DNA from: Membranihabitans maritimus
GTDB taxonomy: Bacteria > Bacteroidota > Bacteroidia > Chitinophagales > Saprospiraceae
Reading direction: 5' to 3'
DNA: 61,506 bases
Assembly (NCBI RefSeq): GCF_021729145.1
Contig: NZ_JAJSLW010000006.1
Coordinates: 259,025-320,530 of the forward strand
A program made the position numbers and the translations under genes. Every line of letters begins with the position of its first letter. The first letter of the stretch is position 1. Of this stretch, positions 9,425 through 18,356 are shown one piece after another. The notes beneath the pieces were generated by a model. The model was not told the DNA's origin. It saw only the letters and a program-made list of their open reading frames with translations, and searched no databases.

Positions 9425-9726
9425 TTTGACATAATTTAATTCGGGGTTCATGGGTTCATGGCTAAGTCGAAATTTGATTTTTTTATTTATCAATTTAATG
9501 GTGTCAAAAAACGATAAGAATATCTTTCTGGCTTGAATAAAATCACCAGTTTATTAACAATCACATTATTATGTTCTACCTTTCAGATTACTCACAATTC
9601 TTCCTTATATTTTTATCCCCCCAAGAGTAGGAATGATAAAAAATCCCGGGCAAAACTTAAACTGGTGCTGGCGTATTAAGTCTAAGCCCAGGACGGAAAC
9701 TATTTCATTCTGGAAACCAATGAATC
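9425..9726. other. Intergenic region, usp-sulP
   Basis: About 300 bp separate the SulP gene from the downstream USP. I see no hairpin terminator, no FNR-like box with the correct spacing (GATAAAAAATCC at about 9637 is one base too long and asymmetric) and no gene. Confidence 0.3.
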
Positions 9727-11295
9727 CTAACTGGCTCCATTACCGTTTTTTATATCCGGTATATTTTTCATACTAAATTTAATCTGCTTTTCACGCGCTT
9801 CGATTTGAAAATTATGGATTACTTCAAGTGCATCGTGGTCAATAGATTTTGCTCTGGAACCGTCTAATTCCACCTCACTGTTAGAAGGTATCCCTTCCAA
9901 TTTACTCAACAAACTAGCCTTGTTCAAAAAGGATACATGCTCACTTAATTGAATTCGTATCTGTTGTGATCCGTCTCCATTGGTCGAAGGGCCATGATCC
10001 AAATAATATGGTACCTTATAATTATCTCGCAGGATGTAAAACACCGCAACAGCCATACCGATTAAAATACCGACTAAAAGATCTGTAAATAGGATCGATA
10101 CAACGGTAACAACAAACGGGATAAATTGCTCTTTACCCAAAGCCATTTGCGCTCTGTAAAGTGCAGGTTTTGTTAATTTGAAACCTACCATTATAAGAAT
10201 AGCTGCAAGTGATGCTAATGGGATTAAGTTCATTATAGTAGGAACTGCAACGACTGCCAACAATAAGAAAATACCGTGAAAAACCGCTGACATTTTCGTC
10301 TTGGCACCGGCTCCCAGATTTGTAGAACTTCTCACAATTACGGAAGTAATAGGCAACCCTCCAATGAGACCCGAAACGATATTACCTACCCCTTGTGCTT
10401 TTAACTCAGTATTTTGGGGGGTCCTTCTTTTTTCAGGATCCATTTTATCGACGGCTTCGATACATAATAAAGTCTCTAAGCTAGCCACAATAGCTAATGT
10501 CATGGCCGTTACATACACATTCAGGTTCGTTAAAATCTGAAAATCAGGTAATCGTAATGCTTCGGACATTTCCGCCATACTACCGATAACAGGTATACTC
10601 ACAAGGTGACTGGGGGAAATGGCTAATGAAGGATAAAATTGCTTAAAAAGTGAATTAATCACCACTCCCATAATTACTACTACTACGCCGCCGGGTATTT
10701 GTTTAAGAAATTTATTATTAGTAATAATAGGTCTGCTCCATACTATCAAAAACAAAAGAGAAAAGACCCCAATGATTAGGCTTCCGATCACCATATGATT
10801 AAATGAAGACAACACCGGAGCTAGCATATTTGCCCCATCGGCTTGTGTCATATTGGCTTCAGCAGTAAAAGCTTCCGTATCAAAACCTACCAGGTGTGGT
10901 AATTGTTTCATAATTAGGATCAGACCGATTGCGGCCAACATTCCTTTAATTACTGAGGACGGAAAATAAAGACCAATTACGCCTGCCTTCATAAAACCAA
11001 GAACCAATTGTATTACACCTGCCAAAACCACAGCTACTAAAAAGGCCTCATATGTTCCTAAAGTATCAACAGCATTAAGCACGATCACTACCAAACCGGC
11101 AGCCGGACCACTCACACTGAGATCTGATTTACTCAACAATCCAATAACAATACCACCAATGATACCGGAAATCAATCCCGATAACAGAGGCGCACCAGAA
11201 GCCAGGGCAATTCCCAAACACAGTGGGAGAGCCACTAGAAATACAACAATACTCGCTGGTATGTCGCGATTTAAATAGCTAAAATATTTACTCAT
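9727..11295 (-). CDS. SulP-family inorganic anion transporter with STAS domain
   Basis: The start at 11295 (MSKYFSYLNRDIPAS) is preferred over one nine codons upstream, because SulP proteins begin with this amphipathic segment. The product of 522 residues has about 10-12 membrane segments. It carries the family hallmarks LPLCLGIALASGAPLLSGL near the N-terminus, DLSVSGPAAGL, and GLIGGLPITSVIVRSSTN in the middle. A cytoplasmic STAS domain follows (about 430-515, with VELDGSRAKSIDHDALEVI). SulP transporters move sulfate, bicarbonate or similar anions; this bacterial subgroup is often annotated as a bicarbonate/sulfate carrier. The leader is long (about 170 nt) and the promoter region carries 11-bp-spaced direct repeats. 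Confidence 0.85.
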   Translation of the reverse strand: MSKYFSYLNRDIPASIVVFLVALPLCLGIALASGAPLLSGLISGIIGGIVIGLLSKSDLSVSGPAAGLVVIVLNAVDTLGTYEAFLVAVVLAGVIQLVLGFMKAGVIGLYFPSSVIKGMLAAIGLILIMKQLPHLVGFDTEAFTAEANMTQADGANMLAPVLSSFNHMVIGSLIIGVFSLLFLIVWSRPIITNNKFLKQIPGGVVVVIMGVVINSLFKQFYPSLAISPSHLVSIPVIGSMAEMSEALRLPDFQILTNLNVYVTAMTLAIVASLETLLCIEAVDKMDPEKRRTPQNTELKAQGVGNIVSGLIGGLPITSVIVRSSTNLGAGAKTKMSAVFHGIFLLLAVVAVPTIMNLIPLASLAAILIMVGFKLTKPALYRAQMALGKEQFIPFVVTVVSILFTDLLVGILIGMAVAVFYILRDNYKVPYYLDHGPSTNGDGSQQIRIQLSEHVSFLNKASLLSKLEGIPSNSEVELDGSRAKSIDHDALEVIHNFQIEAREKQIKFSMKNIPDIKNGNGAS

Positions 11296-11323
11296 AAGTA
11301 TTAATTTTGAATCAAAAACCACA

Positions 11324-11355
11324 TCCTGCTATCCCCAAACCACATAGGAGCAGGA
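11324..11355 (-). other. Hairpin in the sulP leader
   Basis: TCCTGCT (11324-11330) and AGCAGGA (11349-11355) form a perfect 7-bp stem with an 18-nt loop, within the predicted 5' leader of sulP and 30-60 nt from its start codon. It could influence translation or stability. No riboswitch family is recognisable. Confidence 0.3.
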
Positions 11356-11468
11356 CATGGACACCAATAATGTATCTAAAGCGTATATTAAACCGTGGTC
11401 ATTATTCTATTACGGACTTCCTAAATAGAAAGAGTTGATTAATTTCTACGCTTAAAATAGTTTCGCTA

Positions 11469-11476
11469 CAAACCTA
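11469..11476 (-). promoter_or_regulatory. Candidate -7 box of sulP
   Basis: On the minus strand 11476-11469 reads TAGGTTTG, a full match to TAnnTTTG. The nearest copy of the direct-repeat operator begins 10 bp upstream, the geometry expected for activation by an OmpR/PhoB-type regulator. The predicted leader is about 170 nt. Confidence 0.5.
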
Positions 11477-11486
11477 CGATGGAGGT

Positions 11487-11548
11487 CTAAGAGAGATTTA
11501 AGAGGTGTATTAGAATGGAATTAGAATGATTTAACAGAATGTTAATCC
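11487..11548. promoter_or_regulatory. Six direct repeats at ~11-bp period: OmpR-type operator
   Basis: On the + strand the units CTAAGAG (11487), TTAAGAG (11498), TTAGAAT (11510), TTAGAAT (11521), TTAACAG (11531) and TTAATCC (11542) start 10-12 bp apart. Tandem half-sites on one face of the helix are the binding mode of OmpR/PhoB-family response regulators, and such a regulator is encoded 1.4 kb upstream. The array ends 10 bp before the -7 box of sulP. Confidence 0.55.
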
Positions 11549-11601
11549 TACAATCAGCGTACTTTTCATGAATAAAGAGGTAAGAAAATTTAAAATTTCA
11601 G

Positions 11602-12975
11602 CTAAGATTCTTTTTGATTGGGTAAGGATACCACTACCTCTGTACCCTGAAGTTCTTTTGAAAAAACTTCCATTCTTCCATTGTGTAATTTTATAATCCT
11701 TTGTGCCAAAGGGAGCCCTACACCAAACCCTCTAAAAGACCGGGCATTGGGAGCTCTATAAAACGGAACCGTAATATTATCCATACCTGACTCCGGGATC
11801 CCCACGCCCTGATCTTTGATAAAAACGTGGATCCCTTGTTTGGATGGTCTAAGTCGAATAATTACCTGTTCATTCATGGAAAATTTACACGCATTATCTA
11901 ATATATTATTCAATGCCACTTGCAATAAATTTTCATTTCCCTGGATAATGAGGGGTTCTATTTCATCCGGCCATCCTGTAAAATCAAATACAACTTTGTT
12001 TTCAGGATGCATTATATCAATATTCATTTTTACATCCATCAACAATTCATCGATTCGCAAAGATTGAAAGTTCAGTTCAGCTTTATCGGAACCTGCTCTT
12101 GCCAGCTTCAATAAACTATTCACCAACAATTCAAGGCGCTCGGCTTCTTTTTGGACAATGATCAGAGCTTCTGTATATTCCTCCGGCTTACGTTCCTTTT
12201 GAAGGGTTATTTCAGTCATACCCAGTACCGCTGTAATAGGGTTTCGCAACTCATGAGAAGCATTATTGACAAAGTTATTCTGTATTTCAAATGAAGCTTG
12301 TAAACGATCGAGCATTCTATTGAAGGTATCTGCTAATTCCGAAAGTTCATCTTTTGAGTTATCCGTATCAAGCCTCAAGTGTAAATTAGATACACTTATG
12401 GAATTGGCCTTTTCAGCAATTTTGGAGATTGGTTGCAATACTTTACCTGAGTAATTGCTACCCATTAGATAAATAAATACAATTCCCAATAAAAATGAAA
12501 CGATCAAAATCTTCCTGAGAAATATTAATTTTGTTTGCCCGTACACATCAATTGCAGAAACGACAACAATGAAATCTCCTTCTGATTCACTGTATAACTT
12601 ACCACTATAATACTTCTCATTTATTTTCCATGAAGCTAGCCCTTCAAGGAATATTTTGTCAATAAACTTTTGGGGATATCCACTACTATTATCAACTAAT
12701 AGAGTTTTTTCAGCGAGATTTACAGGGATTACTTCTTCGTTTTCTTCGGGCAAAATTTGTAGATGTTTTTTCAATACATCTTCATATAAATGAGACTGAA
12801 TATCATCTTGTTCAAAAAACCACTCTGCTGCAATGTCAGTCCTGTTTTGCAACCGCTGATAAAATTCCTTTTCCTTGTAATGATCGACAAAATAATAGAT
12901 CGATAGAAAAATTATTAATAAAAGAGAACCGGTCAAGGCTGTAAAAAGCCAGGTAATTTTATCATGTGTTTTCAT
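11602..12975 (-). CDS. Sensor histidine kinase (two TM, HAMP)
   Basis: The 457-residue protein has two transmembrane helices (about 9-30 and 155-172) enclosing a periplasmic sensor domain of about 125 residues without recognisable ligand motifs. It continues with a HAMP linker (about 173-230), a HisKA domain with the phospho-acceptor in NNASHELRNP (His241), and an HATPase_c domain. The latter has the N box NNILDNACKFS, the G1 box KDQGVGIP and the G2 box GFGVGLPLAQR. It lies 9 bp after the OmpR-type regulator and forms a standard two-component operon with it. The stimulus is unknown; the operator-like repeats suggest that the downstream sulP gene is a target. Confidence 0.9.
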   Translation of the reverse strand: MKTHDKITWLFTALTGSLLLIIFLSIYYFVDHYKEKEFYQRLQNRTDIAAEWFFEQDDIQSHLYEDVLKKHLQILPEENEEVIPVNLAEKTLLVDNSSGYPQKFIDKIFLEGLASWKINEKYYSGKLYSESEGDFIVVVSAIDVYGQTKLIFLRKILIVSFLLGIVFIYLMGSNYSGKVLQPISKIAEKANSISVSNLHLRLDTDNSKDELSELADTFNRMLDRLQASFEIQNNFVNNASHELRNPITAVLGMTEITLQKERKPEEYTEALIIVQKEAERLELLVNSLLKLARAGSDKAELNFQSLRIDELLMDVKMNIDIMHPENKVVFDFTGWPDEIEPLIIQGNENLLQVALNNILDNACKFSMNEQVIIRLRPSKQGIHVFIKDQGVGIPESGMDNITVPFYRAPNARSFRGFGVGLPLAQRIIKLHNGRMEVFSKELQGTEVVVSLPNQKES

Positions 12976-12984
12976 GCAATAATT

Positions 12985-13665
12985 CTAATCCTTCATTATA
13001 TAGCCCATACCTATCACGGTGTGAATAAGTTTTGACTGAAATTGTTTGTCAATTTTATTTCTCAAATAATTGACATATACATCAACCACATTAGTACCCA
13101 TATCAAAATTAATATCCCAAACATTTTCAAGTAAATCAATTCGCGACAATACCTTTTTTTGATTTTTAATAAAGTATTCAAGTAACCGGTATTCTGTAGC
13201 TGTGAGTTTTATTTCTTTACCTTGTCTTTTTACGATTTTGGAATGTTGATCCAATTCAAGGTCTGCAATTTTCAGCACAGGCGTAGTGCTATCAGAGAGA
13301 TTTTTTCTTCGTTGTAAAGCGCGTAATCGAGCGAGTAATTCTTTAAACTTAAACGGTTTTGTCAAATAATCATCAGCCCCTGCATCCAGCCCCTTTACTA
13401 AATTATCAGTCGTCCCTAATGCTGTCAGCATTAAGATAGGGACATCAGAAAAACCTCTTTTACGAACTTCCCCACAAATTTCCCAACCGTTTTTGCCGGG
13501 TAAAATAATATCTAGTATAATTTGGTCTATTTGATGCTGTCCAATTAATTCCAGTCCCATGTCTCCATCATAAGCAACTAAAACATCATATCCTTCTTCA
13601 TTCAAACCCTTCTTAATAAACGTTGCTACGCTATGTTCATCTTCTATTAACAAAATTTTTTTCAT
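12985..13665 (-). CDS. OmpR-family response regulator
   Basis: The 226-residue protein has an N-terminal receiver domain with the acidic pair in LIEDEH, phospho-acceptor Asp52 in LDIILPG, Thr in MLTALG and Lys in DDYLTKPF. The C-terminal winged-helix domain (about 125-224) includes LTATEYRLLEYF and VDVYVNYLRNKID, typical of the OmpR/PhoB subfamily. It should bind tandem direct repeats, and such an array is present upstream of sulP. It is the first gene of the operon. A TAATTTTG -7 box only a few bases before the ATG implies a nearly leaderless mRNA. Confidence 0.92.
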   Translation of the reverse strand: MKKILLIEDEHSVATFIKKGLNEEGYDVLVAYDGDMGLELIGQHQIDQIILDIILPGKNGWEICGEVRKRGFSDVPILMLTALGTTDNLVKGLDAGADDYLTKPFKFKELLARLRALQRRKNLSDSTTPVLKIADLELDQHSKIVKRQGKEIKLTATEYRLLEYFIKNQKKVLSRIDLLENVWDINFDMGTNVVDVYVNYLRNKIDKQFQSKLIHTVIGMGYIMKD

Positions 13666-13673
13666 AATCCATA

Positions 13674-13681
13674 CAAAATTA
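13674..13681 (-). promoter_or_regulatory. Candidate -7 box of the OmpR-type regulator operon
   Basis: The minus strand at 13681-13674 reads TAATTTTG, a full match to TAnnTTTG. It lies only 8 bp before the ATG at 13665, so the transcript would be close to leaderless. No clear -33 element is seen. Confidence 0.4.
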
Positions 13682-14116
13682 CCTCTACATTTCTTAAAGT
13701 TATATCACCTATCATTTAAAATTAAATTAAAATTGGATTTTACATCAATTTATTTATCAACTCCTCTTCGATTTGAATACATCTTTTACCTGTAATATTG
13801 GAGATCCATTTATGCGATATTTTCCTTGCTAACAGTAAAATATCCATATCCAATCTAATATTCTAATCTTATTTTCTGATTTTTTGCTGAAAAAATATTC
13901 AAGTGCTCTCTATTTTCCAACAATACACATTTAAATATTAAAATTAATATAAACTGGTATCCGGATAAGTGTCTACCCCATATAGAGTCGTATCTTGATA
14001 TTTGGTATTTACCAGTCTTTATGCAACAGACTTTAGAGTATCGTAATAACAAATATCTATATATTTAGTAATTTCGGGTAACTCAGTTTTACTAAAGGAA
14101 ACTATTAATAGGAGAA
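13682..14116. other. AT-rich divergent intergenic region
   Basis: About 435 bp lie between the divergently transcribed response regulator and the PVC-type protein gene. The sequence is very AT-rich, with runs such as TAAAATTAAATTAAAATTGG, and holds no supported gene. A Shine-Dalgarno-like AGGAG lies just before the ATG at 14117. Confidence 0.3.
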
Positions 14117-17100
14117 ATGATTTTACATAATTTTTCGGTACCAGTACTACTTTCCACAGTTTTTGGAATGACACTTCTATCTTGTCAGAATAACAAGCCT
14201 GAGCCTATTTATCCCCAAAAAGAAGTACTTATTTCCCATTCCGAGTCAATAAAAACTGCTAACATTATTCAGGATGAAACAGCAACAGAAGTAGCAGATG
14301 GTCTGGAGTTGACCCTTTGGGCTTCAGACACGTTAGTAAAGGACCCAATAGCCATTGATGTCGATGAAAACGGAAGGGTATATTATACCCGGGCCATCAG
14401 ACCCGGTCACTCTGAGTTTGACATTCGGGGACATCGCAATTGGATGACTGCATCCATTTCATTTGAGACTGTCGAAGACCGTCGAAAATTTCTTCGGGAA
14501 ACATTTACAGATGGATCCGAAGAATCTGAAAAACATCTCAAAGATTTAAATAATGACGGAGTCCGGGATTGGAGGGACCTGACAGTTGAAAAAGAGCAGG
14601 TTTGGTTTGTAGAAGACGCCGACAATATCGGAGTAGCCAATCGAAGTCAATTGTTCATTGAAGATTTTCACGAAGAAATCACAGACGTTGCAAATGGGAT
14701 AGCCATCCACGATGGAGAAGTGTTTATTTCGGTAGCCCCGGATGTATGGAAAACAAAAGATACCGATGAAGATGGCATTGCCGATCTGAAACAGTCCATA
14801 AGTCATGGATATGCTGTTCACATAGGATTTGGAGGACATGGCATGTCCGGAGTAACCATAGGTCCCGCCGGTAGATTGTGGTGGGGCATTGGAGATATTG
14901 GAGCCAATATTATTGATCAGGAAGGTAAGCAATGGAAATATCCTAATCAGGGAGTAATCGCTAGAAGCGAACCGGATGGAAGCAACTTTGAAATATTTGC
15001 AGCAGGCTTAAGAAATACTCATGAATTTGTATTCGACAAATACGGAAACCTTATTTCAGAAGATAACGACGGAGACCACAGAGGAGAACGTGAGAGGTTG
15101 GTATATTTGATCGATGGTTCGGATTCGGGATGGAGGATAAATTGGCAATTCGGAAAATATACTGATCCTAAAAACAATCAATACAAGGTATGGATGGATG
15201 AAAATATGCATCAACCACGCTGGGAAGGACAAGCAGCATATTTTCTTCCACCCATCACTAATTATGTCAATGGTCCAACCGGTCTGGCCTACAATCCAGG
15301 AACAGCATTAGGGGAAAAATGGTATGACCATTTTTTTATAGCAGAATTCAGAGGAACACCTGCCCGCTCCCCCTTACATGCTTTTACATTAAAACCCAAA
15401 GGAGCTTCTTTTGAATTAAGTAGTACCCAGGAAGTAGCGAAAGGTTTACTTCCTACCGGTATAGATTTTGGCCCGGATGGTGCATTGTATTTTTCTGATT
15501 GGATCGATGGCTGGGAACCCAATAATAAGGGTAGGATATGGAAACTGGACACCCACAATGCGGAAGAATCTGAAATCAGAAAGGAAACAAAGACCTTGAT
15601 TCAATCAGATTTCTCACAAAAAGACCTCGATGAACTCGAGAACCTATTAGGTCACCAGGATATGAGGGTTCGCCAAAAGTCCCAATTCGAACTTGTAAAA
15701 AGAGGTGATGATGGATTCAACGTTTTCAACAGGTGCATCAGCCAAAGTGAATCACAAATAGCTAGGATTCATTCGATTTGGGGAATATCCCAATTTGCCA
15801 GGGTTGATAAAGATTTTGCAAGCGCACTCGTTCCATTATTAAGGGACAATGACCCGGAAATATGCGCCCAGGCAGCAAAAATGATTGGAGACGTACGTTA
15901 TCCCAGAGCAGGTGATGTACTTATTTCGCTTCTCAAACATCCTAATATCAGGGTGCAATTTTTTGCGACAGAAGCCCTGGGTAGAACAATGAATAAAAAA
16001 GCCATTCAACCCATCCTGGATATGTTGGAGAAAAATAACGATGAAGACACCTGGCTGCGTCACTGTGGGGCAATCGCGTTGAGCAGGATCGGAGATCCCC
16101 AACCACTAGTAAATTTAGCACATCACGAATCTGAAGCACTGAGAATTGTTGCCGTTGTCGCTTTACGAAGAATGCAAAATTCAGGCGTCTCCCAATTTCT
16201 CGATGACCAGCAAGAATATATTGTTACAGAAGCAGCCAGAGCAATTAATGATGATTATTCTATAGAACAAAGCCTTCCTGACCTGGCTAATTTGCTCATT
16301 AAAAACCGATTCACCGATGAAGCCCTGGTAAGAAGAGCCATTAATGCAAATCTCAGGGTAGGCAAAGCAGACAATTTAAGAACTCTTACAAAATATACAA
16401 CCAATAAAACAGCACCACCAGAAATGAGAGCAGAGGCGTTAGCTGCGTTAAGCACCTGGCATGAACCTTCTGTATTTGATCGCGTAGACGGCAGATACCG
16501 CGGACAAGTCTCGAGAGATGCACAGTTAGTCATAACTTCCCTTGCACCAATAATTAATAGTTTATTGACGGAAAAACACCCTTCTATTCAGGTGGAAGCG
16601 GCCAATGCTATAGCTGCATTGGAAATATCCAATGCTGAATCCAACCTAATAAAACTAATACAAGAAAGTCCAAATATTAATGTGCGGAAAGCTTCACTCA
16701 AAGCACTTAATAAAATCCATTCAAAACTGCTTAATAAAGCATTGGATATTGCCCTGGAAGATAAAAGCCCGGAAGTTCGATCCACGGCATTACAAATTTT
16801 GCCGGGATCAAATATATCAAATGAAAACTTTTCTCAACTATTTGAAAAAATCCTAGCTTCGGGAACCGTAGAAGAGAAACAAGCCGTATTGGCTTCCCTT
16901 AGCTCCATTTCAGGATTCAATGCTGAAAAAGTTCTCTCAAAACCCTTTGACCAATTAATATCAGGGAAAGCCCCTCCTGAAATTCAATTGGATATACTGC
17001 AAGCTGTCGAAAAATTAGATGCTCCAGCCCTTAATCAAAAATTAGAAACGTATTACAAATCAAAAGACAGTTCCAATGTAGTTAATTTATACCGGGAAGC

Positions 17101-17536
17101 GCTGGAAGGAGGGAATCCTCGAAGTGGGAGAAATATTTTTTATAATCACGAAGGTGCACAATGTATACGATGCCATGCTGTCTTTGAAGTGGGGGGAAAT
17201 GTCGGTCCTGGTCTGGCTGGGATAGGTGATAAACTATCTCGTGTGGAACTGTTAGAATCTATCGTTGAACCAAGTAAACGAATTGCCCCTGGCTTTGGGA
17301 ATTTGAGTGTCGTAACAGACAATGGAAATAAGATCAGTGGAATTTTAGTTGATGAGTCTGCGACGGAAGTGAAAATAAAGTCCGGTAATGAAAAAATAAA
17401 AACGGTCAAAAAAGAAGATATACAAGAAAGGGAAAACATGCCATCAGGAATGCCGGATATAACTTCGATCCTTTCCAAAAGTGAAATCCGCGACCTGGTC
17501 GCTTTTCTGGTAAATCTTAAAAGTGAAAAGGATTAA
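14117..17536 (+). CDS. PVC-type membrane-bound dehydrogenase with HEAT repeats and cytochrome c
   Basis: The 1139-residue lipoprotein (lipobox LLSC, Cys23) has three parts. Residues 40-480 are a beta-propeller of the 'membrane-bound dehydrogenase' type (DVDENGRVYYTRAIRPG, GIDFGPDGALYFSDWIDGW). Residues 500-980 are HEAT/armadillo-like repeats. A C-terminal cytochrome c domain has the heme motif CIRCH (1016-1020), then GNVGPGLAGIG, SIVEPSKRIAPGF and a probable axial Met in MPSGMPD. Proteins of this build are common in Planctomycetes and marine Bacteroidota and are thought to oxidise sugars or alcohols; the substrate is not known. A Shine-Dalgarno-like AGGAG lies just before the ATG. The gene is followed by non-coding DNA and an IS remnant. 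Confidence 0.85.
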   Translation: MILHNFSVPVLLSTVFGMTLLSCQNNKPEPIYPQKEVLISHSESIKTANIIQDETATEVADGLELTLWASDTLVKDPIAIDVDENGRVYYTRAIRPGHSEFDIRGHRNWMTASISFETVEDRRKFLRETFTDGSEESEKHLKDLNNDGVRDWRDLTVEKEQVWFVEDADNIGVANRSQLFIEDFHEEITDVANGIAIHDGEVFISVAPDVWKTKDTDEDGIADLKQSISHGYAVHIGFGGHGMSGVTIGPAGRLWWGIGDIGANIIDQEGKQWKYPNQGVIARSEPDGSNFEIFAAGLRNTHEFVFDKYGNLISEDNDGDHRGERERLVYLIDGSDSGWRINWQFGKYTDPKNNQYKVWMDENMHQPRWEGQAAYFLPPITNYVNGPTGLAYNPGTALGEKWYDHFFIAEFRGTPARSPLHAFTLKPKGASFELSSTQEVAKGLLPTGIDFGPDGALYFSDWIDGWEPNNKGRIWKLDTHNAEESEIRKETKTLIQSDFSQKDLDELENLLGHQDMRVRQKSQFELVKRGDDGFNVFNRCISQSESQIARIHSIWGISQFARVDKDFASALVPLLRDNDPEICAQAAKMIGDVRYPRAGDVLISLLKHPNIRVQFFATEALGRTMNKKAIQPILDMLEKNNDEDTWLRHCGAIALSRIGDPQPLVNLAHHESEALRIVAVVALRRMQNSGVSQFLDDQQEYIVTEAARAINDDYSIEQSLPDLANLLIKNRFTDEALVRRAINANLRVGKADNLRTLTKYTTNKTAPPEMRAEALAALSTWHEPSVFDRVDGRYRGQVSRDAQLVITSLAPIINSLLTEKHPSIQVEAANAIAALEISNAESNLIKLIQESPNINVRKASLKALNKIHSKLLNKALDIALEDKSPEVRSTALQILPGSNISNENFSQLFEKILASGTVEEKQAVLASLSSISGFNAEKVLSKPFDQLISGKAPPEIQLDILQAVEKLDAPALNQKLETYYKSKDSSNVVNLYREALEGGNPRSGRNIFYNHEGAQCIRCHAVFEVGGNVGPGLAGIGDKLSRVELLESIVEPSKRIAPGFGNLSVVTDNGNKISGILVDESATEVKIKSGNEKIKTVKKEDIQERENMPSGMPDITSILSKSEIRDLVAFLVNLKSEKD

Positions 17537-17889
17537 TTGAAAAAGACCACTGGCTCCCTCAACACTTAAATGCATCACTCAATTATCGGCAAAATATTAT
17601 CTATCTTTCCATGTTTACCCTCCATATAATTAGGAGAAATGTAATTTTGCGGCCCTAGTCTAGTAAATAGCTTCGTCTTTGCCAATTTGTAAATTACTTT
17701 CCAAATGTTAGTGTGATTGAGTTATTAATTGATATAGATTCAAAAGGGATAAGGGCAGCATTTTGTGCCATAAGGTCTTATTGCAAAGAAAATATAGGAT
17801 GAACCGAAAATGATAAAAGGCAAACAAAATCAATAATTTGAATTTTCTAATGAGTACAGGGGAAAAAAAGCAAAAGATCATAATTTATC
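17537..17889. other. Intergenic stretch left of the IS110 remnant
   Basis: I see no gene, terminator or repeat here. The left end of the IS110 element should lie somewhere in or just after this stretch, but IS110 elements lack terminal inverted repeats and the end cannot be fixed by eye. Confidence 0.3.
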
Positions 17890-18356
17890 AGGTGTCTACT
17901 CGTGATATCTCCAGAAAGAGATCCCTGATGAATCTTCTCATATCCTGGAAGCCCCTGTCGTAATCGACTTTCAACTTAAATAACGTGAGTTCGACAGAGA
18001 AAATAAGAGCTCTGAAATGCCTGTCCTGACATGAAATTGTCGGGAAGCGAAATATACCTGACCCTGGGGCCAACCCAGGGTGGAAAACAAGGTAAAACAT
18101 CGTTTCTGGCATTGATTTCCACAAAGTAATACCTCGTATGTTTGTGAGAAGGAAAAAAGGGAATAAAGAATTACATTTCAGTTTTATAAAAACGAGGAAA
18201 GAAAGCAGAGGGGAAGCAAAGATGCCTAGATAGCCAATGAGGGTATATCGAGCCAAAGATATTGCACCTATGTTTTTCTTCTCTTCGAGGACTTTGGATA
18301 GTATTAAAAGAATAGTACCAGGTGCCTATATCTAGTATTGGTTACGAGGAAAAAGG
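17890..18356 (+). ncRNA. Structured non-coding region upstream of IS110 transposase (possible bridge RNA)
   Basis: Three clear hairpins lie in the non-coding DNA before the transposase: CTGTCG/CGACAG (17955-17960 with 17992-17997, 31-nt loop), CCTGACA/TGTCGGG (18025-18044, 6-nt loop) and ACCCTGGG/CCCAGGGT (18061-18081, 5-nt loop). In IS110-group elements the bridge (seeker) RNA is encoded in the left-end non-coding region directly before the recombinase, so the position fits. An overlapping minus-strand open frame (17888-18256) has no protein-like features. The RNA ends are guesses, and function is doubtful because the transposase is broken. Confidence 0.35.

Noticed and set aside
9637-9650. 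GATAAAAAATCC upstream of the usp at 8.6 kb considered as a fourth box
   Set aside because: The spacer is five bases and one half-site is wrong, so this USP is not assigned to the FNR-like regulon.
11305-11320. TTTTGAATCAAAA palindrome at the sulP start considered as an FNR-type box
   Set aside because: The half-sites are separated by one base, not four, and it overlaps the start of the gene, far from the -7 box.
13855-14052. 65-codon minus-strand open frame in the AT-rich gap
   Set aside because: Low complexity, no motif and no plausible start context.
17888-18256. 122-codon minus-strand open frame upstream of the transposase
   Set aside because: It covers the hairpin-rich non-coding end of the IS110 element and has no protein-like features.
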